Assembly (NCBI GenBank): GCA_903921605.1
Contig: CAIXQV010000165.1
Coordinates: 1 to 11,931 of the forward strand
Length of the DNA: 11,931 nt
DNA from: an uncultured Planctomycetaceae bacterium
GTDB lineage: Bacteria > Planctomycetota > Planctomycetia > Planctomycetales > Planctomycetaceae
Direction of reading: 5' to 3'
Part shown: one piece after another, positions 6,748-11,931 of the stretch
How positions within the stretch are numbered: position 1 is the first letter of the stretch
Layout of the letters: each line of letters begins with the position of its first letter
Position numbers and translations under genes: made by a program
Notes under the pieces: generated by a model
What the model was told of the DNA's origin: nothing
Databases searched by the model: none
Seen by the model: the letters and a program-made list of their open reading frames with translations, nothing else

Positions 6748-8268
6748 TTAGCCCGTCCCAAGACCGCGATCCAGCGCTTCCTGTTCGCGAGCATAGACGT
6801 CGCTGACCATTTCCAGAGTCAGCCGATTGATCTTCCACGATGGCTGATCTTCCGTCGTTCGATTGCAGTGCTCGGTCAGCAGCCGATAGAGAAACCGGAA
6901 CAAATGCCGAGGAACTCGCAGGCGTGCAAATTTCTGGATCAGGTCTTCGCGAGAAATATCTTCTGCGAAAAAATCACCGATGGTGATCTGCGAATTCGCT
7001 GGTCCCGCAGGCTGACTTTCAGCCAGACAAGCCCGAATTCGATTGGTTGCCATGTCGAACAGGGACTCGCCTGTCCATTCCAGAGACTTAATCAGGTTCT
7101 GCTTATCAAGGCGCGAACGTTCGTAAAACTCTTTCTCTTCCCGGCCAAGAAAGTGAACCACATCCCGCGGCAGCAGCATCTTAAAACCAATGCCGGGATG
7201 CTTCAGGAACTTATTGTCGAACATCGACCACAGGAAGTCCTTCATGCGTTCGGCCGAACCATTAATCAGATGAGGTTCGTCAACGCGGTCAACCAGCACA
7301 ATGATGCTCTCAAATCCCAGTGGCTTCAGAATTCGCTGCAACTTGGACAACAGCTCGTAGCGGTCATCACTGCGATCGCGAGACGGCATCGGCTGATCAT
7401 CAATCTCGGCAGACGGAAATCGCATCAGAATCTGCTGCAATGACGCAGTGCCGTGATCCAGAATGCGAACTTGTTTGGCAACATGGCGAGCACGCAACCA
7501 AAGACTGACATATCGCTTTGCGAATGGAATCCAGCCAGCCACGATCACAGCCCAGAACCACCAGGTTTTCAGCCGCGCCAAAGCGTTCATGGTATCTGAT
7601 GTGACATCGCGAAGGGCGAAGATCGCAAGTCCGATCGTCACCAGGAGTCCCAAATAGAATCGCCAGGGAGCAGTCAGAGTATTGAAGCCAATCTGACGGC
7701 GAATATTCGTCCAGCGGCGCAGATGAGACTGATCGGATGATTGATCATAGAACGCCGCCAGCATCAGAAGATCTCGCTTGCGTTGGCGAGGCAGTTCACG
7801 AATCTGGCCAAGGTTGAAATCCGGATCGGTCGCATGAGGATCGGCGATCACATTACACAGCCGACGAGTGCTCAATGTCAGCAAAGCGTCCATGTGATCC
7901 CACAGACGCCAATCTTTCAGAGCCTGATCCGGGTTGCGGCGACGACCACGTAAGCGATCGCGGAAAGCATCCAAAAAGGGATTGAGGTCATCGTAGCTGA
8001 TGACAAAAGCTCGTTCGTTAGGGAACTTTGTGTTGTGATCCTTCAACGCCTTGATCAACTGCAGGCGAATTGCCGTCTTACCGGCTCCCTTCTCCCCGAA
8101 CACAATGGAAGTACTGGGATTGCGGCAGTCGCCCAGCACTTTATCCCAGGCCGGATGATGAATCGTCTCGGCACAATGCTGCTGAAAAATGTGGTCTGAC
8201 TGAGCATCCTCCTGGCTGAAAGGGTTAACCTTGACGCCATAATGCTCCAGAAACTGCTGAATCTTCAT
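6748..8268 (-). CDS. KAP-like P-loop NTPase with internal membrane segments
   Basis: This 506-residue protein has Walker A GEKGAGKT at 58-65 and a Walker B-like strand SIIVLVDRVDE at 321-331. Two hydrophobic segments (about 203-220 and 236-250) lie between them. Membrane segments inserted into the NTPase domain are the hallmark of the KAP family, in which the ATPase faces the cytoplasm. A strand GFKMLLPRDV (361-370) fits a sensor-1 position, and RVPRHLFRFLYRLL (451-464) fits the arginine-containing helix after the core. Family members are linked to membrane-associated signalling and, in some cases, to phage defence or plasmid maintenance. Assignment to KAP rather than another STAND/AAA clade is from architecture. 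It converges on the kinase-like gene with 47 nt between stops, where I see no clear terminator. Confidence 0.75.
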   Translation of the reverse strand: MKIQQFLEHYGVKVNPFSQEDAQSDHIFQQHCAETIHHPAWDKVLGDCRNPSTSIVFGEKGAGKTAIRLQLIKALKDHNTKFPNERAFVISYDDLNPFLDAFRDRLRGRRRNPDQALKDWRLWDHMDALLTLSTRRLCNVIADPHATDPDFNLGQIRELPRQRKRDLLMLAAFYDQSSDQSHLRRWTNIRRQIGFNTLTAPWRFYLGLLVTIGLAIFALRDVTSDTMNALARLKTWWFWAVIVAGWIPFAKRYVSLWLRARHVAKQVRILDHGTASLQQILMRFPSAEIDDQPMPSRDRSDDRYELLSKLQRILKPLGFESIIVLVDRVDEPHLINGSAERMKDFLWSMFDNKFLKHPGIGFKMLLPRDVVHFLGREEKEFYERSRLDKQNLIKSLEWTGESLFDMATNRIRACLAESQPAGPANSQITIGDFFAEDISREDLIQKFARLRVPRHLFRFLYRLLTEHCNRTTEDQPSWKINRLTLEMVSDVYAREQEALDRGLGTG

Positions 8269-8321
8269 GAATCCGGATCTCTACGCGACTGATTTCCGTT
8301 GGGAAAAAGAAGTATCAAGAC

Positions 8322-8407
8322 CCTGACAAAACCCGGACAGTGACGTTGCCGGTCACTTTTTCCCGCAATCCACCAATAGTGCGGGAGCAAGTCCACGTTT
8401 TGTCAGG
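8322..8407 (-). ncRNA. Three-way-junction structured element, candidate leader RNA or MITE-like repeat
   Basis: Four perfect stems nest into one fold. The outer stem pairs 8322-8332 (CCTGACAAAAC) with 8397-8407 (GTTTTGTCAGG), 11 bp. After a 2x2 internal loop, 8335-8338 (GGAC) pairs with 8391-8394 (GTCC). Inside are hairpin 8339-8344/8352-8357 (AGTGAC/GTCACT, 7-nt loop) and hairpin 8361-8367/8380-8386 (TCCCGCA/TGCGGGA, 12-nt loop). That is 28 Watson-Crick pairs in 86 nt with no mismatched pair. It is oriented here with the KAP-like gene, where it would be a 5' leader structure ending 53 nt before the start codon. The fold is symmetric enough that strand is inferred only from context. A small transposon-derived repeat with 11-bp terminal inverted repeats is the main alternative. 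Confidence 0.6.
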
Positions 8408-8552
8408 CACTCTAGTTCGAAAGCTATATCACTCCGGCAGTTCAGTCAAAGGCGTCAAGCTGCGGGACTGAGAGAAAGGCGTGAACAGGAATCGATATTT
8501 CCGAAAACGGGCTTAAACGCACTGCTGAGAAACTTAACAGACCGCGGTGCAA
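8408..8552 (-). other. Spacer downstream of the MutS-like gene
   Basis: Apart from the candidate promoter at 8423-8449, I see no gene, tRNA or strong terminator in this stretch. No hairpin with a following T run was found on the minus strand after the MutS-like stop codon at 8553-8555, so read-through from the MutS-like gene into the KAP-like gene is possible. Confidence 0.4.
8423..8449 (-). promoter_or_regulatory. Candidate promoter for the KAP-like gene
   Basis: On the minus strand TTGACT (8449 to 8444) is followed after 15 bp by TATAGC (8428 to 8423). TG one base upstream of TATAGC makes an extended -10 element. The spacer is short for a sigma70 promoter, which the extended -10 could offset. 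A start near 8416 would place the three-way-junction element within the first ten bases of the transcript. Confidence 0.35.
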
Positions 8553-10463
8553 TTAAACGTCCAGCCCCAGCATCCGCATGAGAGCAATCGCGTTGCTTCG
8601 TTCCACAACGCCGTCTCGCAGCTTGTAATCAAACGTCATCGTGCCGTCGACGATGGTGTCTTCGAAGTGCTTATTGACGGCCTGACTGGACATTGTTTCA
8701 GCGATTTGTGTCAGTGCGAGATCGTGAGTCGTCACAATCCCAAGAGCACGATGAGCAACGAGCGATCGAATCACCGCCTCCGCTCCTCGACGACGATCGT
8801 GAGAATTCGTGCCGTGCAGAATTTCATCCAGCAAGAACAACACGATTCGCGGTGATTCCGTTAGATCAACCACTGTCTTCAGCCGTCGGACCACACTGAA
8901 GAACAAAGATCGCCCTTCCTGAAGTGAGTCGCTCACACGCATCGCGGTCGCAAGCTGAAACGGGTACGTGCGAAAACGAGTCGCCCGGACTACGCTTCCA
9001 CAAAGCGTGAGCACCACGCTGCTGCCGATGCTTCGCAGGAACGTACTTTTCCCGGACATGTTTGAACCGCTGACGAGCATCAATGGAGTCGCGGCGGTCA
9101 GAGCCACACTGTTTCGCACACAAGCATCGCTCTTCAGCAGTGGATGCCCAAGATTCTCTGCGATGAGCTCCGGAACCTCGTCGGAAATCTCCGGCAGGCA
9201 ATCCTGAGGATGATCGAAAGAATATCCCGCCACAGAAACCGTCGCTTCCAGGCACGCGACAGTTTCCAGCCAATCGGCGACATCTCGCCCATGTTGCTTG
9301 CGCCAGCATTCCAGCAGGTGCGTGACAAGCACAAACAGGCCGCAGGCCCAGGCGATCGGAGCAAAAAACTGATTCCGCATCGCGTTATTCTGCCACTGAG
9401 TCAAATTGCTCAGGCGATGAATGGCACGGGAGGCGGTTTCAGATTCCGAATGAAATCGATTCTGGAGATCTCGCACGGCCGGTTCATCGACGTGGTGCTT
9501 TTCGAAGACTTCAATCACCTGACCAAACTGCCGCAGCGCGGAATCGACGTTGTCCATCTGCGAGGCGGTCTGACGAATCTGGCGACGAGTCATAATCACC
9601 GCGGGAGTCTGCAGCACGATCAGTAGCAATACGAACCGCAGCTGAACCATCTCCAGCATGGCCAACGCAATCACCGGAACGGCGATGACGCCGATCAAGG
9701 ACGACCAGATCAGAATCCAGATCGAAATGGGCTGAGAAGGTTCCTGAACCCACTGGCGGAGCATCACTTCAGCCGTCTGCCAGTTCGCGGAATCCGGAAC
9801 ACAGGCCAGTGCTTCTCGCAGCTTGAGTTCATTCTTGAGCCCCTGAGCACGGGCCTGGCGGACTCGAATGGCCTCGCCGGTACAAATCTGAGTCATCCAG
9901 CCGGCGAGATGTCTTCGCCCCGGGAGCGTGCGACATTCGTTCAGCATCTGGAAGAGAGAACCGCGTCCGAAGACGTCCAGATCCTGAGTCCACGGATGCA
10001 GCTCATCGGCGAACTCAGTGCCATCGACGACGTCAGACCCAAACTTTCGATCGAGCCTGTTCAGTCGGCTCTCATGAAATCGAACGATGGCCTGAGCCGT
10101 CGACAGCTTCTTCAGGCATCGCTGATGAAACGGCAGGAGGGCTCCAAAGATTCCGGCGGGCAGCAGCATCCAAAGCCAGGACACATGCTTGGCTTCGCCA
10201 ATGCAAAGAATTCCCAGCAACAGCGCCGCGACGAAGATGCCCGTGCGGATTCGCACGAACATCAGATCTCGCTGCGTGTACTCCTTGACCTTATCGTTAA
10301 TTTCGCGAAGTCGCTTTTCGTACGCCTCGCGCGGGGCGGCGTTGGCCGCGTTAATTTGATTGGCGGGATCAGTTTGCTTCGCGGGATCACCCTGCTTTGC
10401 AGAGTCAGTCTGCTTTGCCGACTCAGTCTGCTTTGCGGGGGCCGTAGGGGAATTTTCCGTCAT
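8553..10463 (-). CDS. Membrane-embedded MutS-family ATPase
   Basis: The 636-residue protein ends in a MutS-type ABC ATPase: Walker A GSNMSGKS (466-473), Walker B IVLFLLDE (540-547), the signature-like GTNSHDRRRGAEAV (551-564) and the switch histidine H580 in TTHD. Upstream are hydrophobic segments near 72-90, 95-112, 247-268, 276-291 and 365-383, so the protein is probably in the membrane. The N-terminal mismatch-recognition domain of true MutS is absent, and a DNA repair role should not be assumed. Such membrane MutS homologues are found in several phyla without a settled function. The first 40 residues are a low-complexity A-K-Q-T-D/E-S/P repeat. It is divergently arranged from the thiamine gene. 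Confidence 0.85.
   Translation of the reverse strand: MTENSPTAPAKQTESAKQTDSAKQGDPAKQTDPANQINAANAAPREAYEKRLREINDKVKEYTQRDLMFVRIRTGIFVAALLLGILCIGEAKHVSWLWMLLPAGIFGALLPFHQRCLKKLSTAQAIVRFHESRLNRLDRKFGSDVVDGTEFADELHPWTQDLDVFGRGSLFQMLNECRTLPGRRHLAGWMTQICTGEAIRVRQARAQGLKNELKLREALACVPDSANWQTAEVMLRQWVQEPSQPISIWILIWSSLIGVIAVPVIALAMLEMVQLRFVLLLIVLQTPAVIMTRRQIRQTASQMDNVDSALRQFGQVIEVFEKHHVDEPAVRDLQNRFHSESETASRAIHRLSNLTQWQNNAMRNQFFAPIAWACGLFVLVTHLLECWRKQHGRDVADWLETVACLEATVSVAGYSFDHPQDCLPEISDEVPELIAENLGHPLLKSDACVRNSVALTAATPLMLVSGSNMSGKSTFLRSIGSSVVLTLCGSVVRATRFRTYPFQLATAMRVSDSLQEGRSLFFSVVRRLKTVVDLTESPRIVLFLLDEILHGTNSHDRRRGAEAVIRSLVAHRALGIVTTHDLALTQIAETMSSQAVNKHFEDTIVDGTMTFDYKLRDGVVERSNAIALMRMLGLDV
10347..10436 (-). 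repeat. Five 18-bp tandem repeats inside the MutS-like gene
   Basis: Codons 10-39 of the MutS-like gene are five successive 18-bp units encoding AKQTES, AKQTDS, AKQGDP, AKQTDP and ANQINA. The first two units differ mainly in their last four bases and the later ones are more degenerate, a pattern expected of in-frame repeat expansion followed by drift. Copy number changes would keep the frame and alter only the length of the polar cytoplasmic tail. Confidence 0.8.
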
Positions 10464-10689
10464 GAGATCCGTCTACATTACTCTCTGAAGCTCTCGGAGA
10501 GCGTCGTCCGGACTGTCCTTCAACCCGCAACGGCCTCCTCCAAAGTGTGAAGTATTGCGGGCCGAACGAAAACTTGCCATCGACGGCATCCAATGTCATT
10601 TTGCGTTACTACAATGGGAAGTCGCATTTTGGGAAGGCCATCGTAAAATCCCGGGTAAACAAGATGCATATTCCAGGAAATTGAGATCC
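10464..10689. promoter_or_regulatory. Divergent promoter region between MutS-like and thiamine genes
   Basis: This 226-nt gap separates two divergent genes and must hold both promoters. On the plus strand TACAAT at 10610-10615 is a reasonable -10 hexamer, but no good -35 lies at the correct distance. A 13-bp odd palindrome, GCTCTC-G-GAGAGC, lies at 10490-10502, close to the MutS-like start, and could be an operator. I see no riboswitch of the TPP type in front of the thiamine gene: the conserved CTGAGA and CUUGAACCUGAUC-like segments are not present. Confidence 0.35.
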
Positions 10690-11931
10690 ATGTCTGGCTC
10701 CCGCAACAATCTGGCGATGACTCCCGGAGCGGCTCGCACCGTCGCGCGTTGTCGTCGGCAGGCGGGAGTTCTGGCGCGGACGGATTCGTGGGCTGCGTTT
10801 CTGGTTCTGGCCCTCGTTCAGGATGAATCGCTCGCTTCGGCCTGCCTGCAACGACTCGGGATTACTCGCGATTGGCTCAGCAGCGGTTTGTTGGGGGCCG
10901 AGGTCGCTCAGTTGGCTGCTCAGCCTGAGAATGAAGACGACGACGAACTCGATGTTGAGTCGCTGGATCCGGACACAATGCCTCTTGAAGCCAGCGTCTG
11001 CTCCAAAGCCGGAGCCGCCGCTCAGATTCTTGAAGCGTTGAACGATCCTCTGGAGTTTACTCGCGTACTGGACCGTGCCACCGAACTGGCTCGCCGAGGA
11101 CCAAACGACAGTGGGGTCACCAGCGCGAATTTGTTGGTGGCGATCGTGGAAATGAACGGCGACATCCGGCAACGGTTCGAAACTGTCGGAGCAACGCTGG
11201 CAAGAATTCGAGAAGAACTGTATCCCGAACAGATGACGCGGCAGGTACCAATCACCGTCGAATTTAACCTCCTCTTTTCTGAGGGAACTGGCGAACGAAA
11301 CTTGATCACTCCTGAGCCCTCCGCGTCGCCCGTTGTTTCTACCGGCGATGAACACCGAGTTCCAGCACCGACACCCGCGACGGGCGGCGTGCGGCTGCAA
11401 CAGAGGAATGAATCTGCCCCATTAAATCAATCCGCCCCATTGTCAGTCTGGCGAATTCTGGATGCCAATCTAAATCGAGCCCGTGAAGGTCTGCGCGTGC
11501 TGGAGGATTTCGCGAGATTTCTGGCCGATAATCACGATGTCAGTTTGCAGTTGAAGTCGATGCGGCATGATCTTGTTGCGGCGGAAAAACAATTGTTCGC
11601 CGATGCTGCAATCGGGATGGCCGAGCGACTGCTGTTCCGCGACACGGAAGGTGATGTTGGCACGTCGCAAATGACAGACGGTGAACAACAGCGAAGTGCT
11701 TTGGCGGACGTTGTTATCGCGAATGCTCGCCGAGTCGAAGAATCGTTGCGGAGTCTTGAAGAATTCGGCAAGCTCGTGTCTGCTCCGTTCTCCGGAGCCA
11801 TGAAGTCGCTTCGATATCATGCGTATACCGTAGAGAAATCTCTCGCCACATTGTCGACTCACGGACTTCAGCCCGAGAATCATATCGCAGAAAATCACAG
11901 GGCCAGCCAATTGTTGCAGGCTCATGTCTAT
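10690..11931 (+). CDS. thiE: Clp-N-like/ThiD2/ThiE fusion, thiamine-phosphate synthase (3' end outside window)
   Basis: The frame from ATG 10690 stays open for 414 codons to the window edge. AGGA at 10675-10678 is an acceptable ribosome site. Residues 10-68 (with SWAAFLVLALVQDESLASACLQRLGI at 33-58) and 119-178 (with NLLVAIVEMNGDIRQRFETVG at 147-167) resemble two Clp-N repeats. A Pro/Thr/Ser linker spans about 200-252. Residues 254-388 match ThiD2: RILDANLNRAREGLRVLEDFARF (255-277), MRHDL (291-295), RDTEGDVGT (317-325), ANARRVEESLRSLEEFGK (344-361) and LRYHAYTVEKSL (374-385). ThiD2 phosphorylates HMP-P and is commonly fused to ThiE, which joins HMP-PP to thiazole phosphate. The final LLQAHVY looks like the opening strand of ThiE. 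The Clp-N-like portion is the unexpected part. Confidence 0.8.
   Translation, partial: MSGSRNNLAMTPGAARTVARCRRQAGVLARTDSWAAFLVLALVQDESLASACLQRLGITRDWLSSGLLGAEVAQLAAQPENEDDDELDVESLDPDTMPLEASVCSKAGAAAQILEALNDPLEFTRVLDRATELARRGPNDSGVTSANLLVAIVEMNGDIRQRFETVGATLARIREELYPEQMTRQVPITVEFNLLFSEGTGERNLITPEPSASPVVSTGDEHRVPAPTPATGGVRLQQRNESAPLNQSAPLSVWRILDANLNRAREGLRVLEDFARFLADNHDVSLQLKSMRHDLVAAEKQLFADAAIGMAERLLFRDTEGDVGTSQMTDGEQQRSALADVVIANARRVEESLRSLEEFGKLVSAPFSGAMKSLRYHAYTVEKSLATLSTHGLQPENHIAENHRASQLLQAHVY

Noticed and set aside
6697..7443. 248-residue plus-strand frame opposite the KAP-like gene
   Set aside because: Antisense shadow; the minus-strand frame has Walker A and B motifs and a coherent fold.
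9909..10550. 213-residue plus-strand frame opposite the MutS-like gene
   Set aside because: It is antisense to a gene with intact ATPase motifs, and its leucine/arginine-rich end is the reverse of the tandem repeat.
10609..11400. 263-residue minus-strand frame at the right edge
   Set aside because: It is antisense to the open plus-strand frame that shows clear ThiD2 motifs, and has no family resemblance of its own.
1..11931. CRISPR array, tRNA, rRNA, integrase or insertion sequence
   Set aside because: No regularly spaced repeat array, cloverleaf with a proper T arm, or transposase/integrase motif was found on either strand.

Overview
The window looks like chromosomal DNA of a Planctomycete, probably of the order Planctomycetales. 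GC content is moderate (my impression is mid-50s percent). Genes are sparse, with roomy intergenic stretches. Protein families include a NtrC-type regulator with a sensor-less kinase, a membrane-tethered MutS-like ATPase, and a thiamine-phosphate synthase carrying a ThiD2 domain. The lineage call is an inference from gene content, not from a marker gene.

Left part (1-3467, + strand). The window opens on the last 20 codons of what is probably polynucleotide phosphorylase, followed by a strong hairpin terminator and a repeat-rich spacer (66-338). Next come a soluble sensor-less histidine kinase (339-1055), a sigma54-dependent response regulator (1159-2577) and, overlapping its stop codon, a membrane-anchored alpha/beta hydrolase (2577-3467). 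Kinase and regulator look like one two-component system. The hydrolase is translationally coupled to the regulator.

Middle part (3468-6700, + strand). A spacer with competing hairpins precedes a compact three-gene run: a membrane-anchored protein with a divergent flagellar rod (FlgG/FlgF-like) fold, a secreted TlpA-like thioredoxin with a CLPC active site, and an APH/choline-kinase-fold protein whose catalytic motifs are partly degraded. The gaps are 10 nt and a 4-nt overlap, so they are probably co-transcribed.

Right part (6748-10463, - strand). There are two membrane-associated P-loop ATPases. One is KAP-like, with transmembrane segments inside the NTPase domain. The other is a MutS-family ATPase with five predicted membrane segments and an 18-bp tandem repeat coding its N-terminus. 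Between them (8322-8407) lies an unannotated element that folds into a near-perfect three-way junction with 28 Watson-Crick pairs in 86 nt. It sits just downstream of a plausible promoter and upstream of the KAP-like gene.

Right edge (10690-11931, + strand). A long open frame runs off the window without a stop. It encodes two Clp-N-like repeats, a low-complexity linker, a complete ThiD2 domain and the first residues of a ThiE domain. This is probably a three-part Clp-N/ThiD2/ThiE fusion. The most unusual items are the three-way-junction element, the thiamine fusion protein and the membrane-anchored flagellar-rod-like protein.
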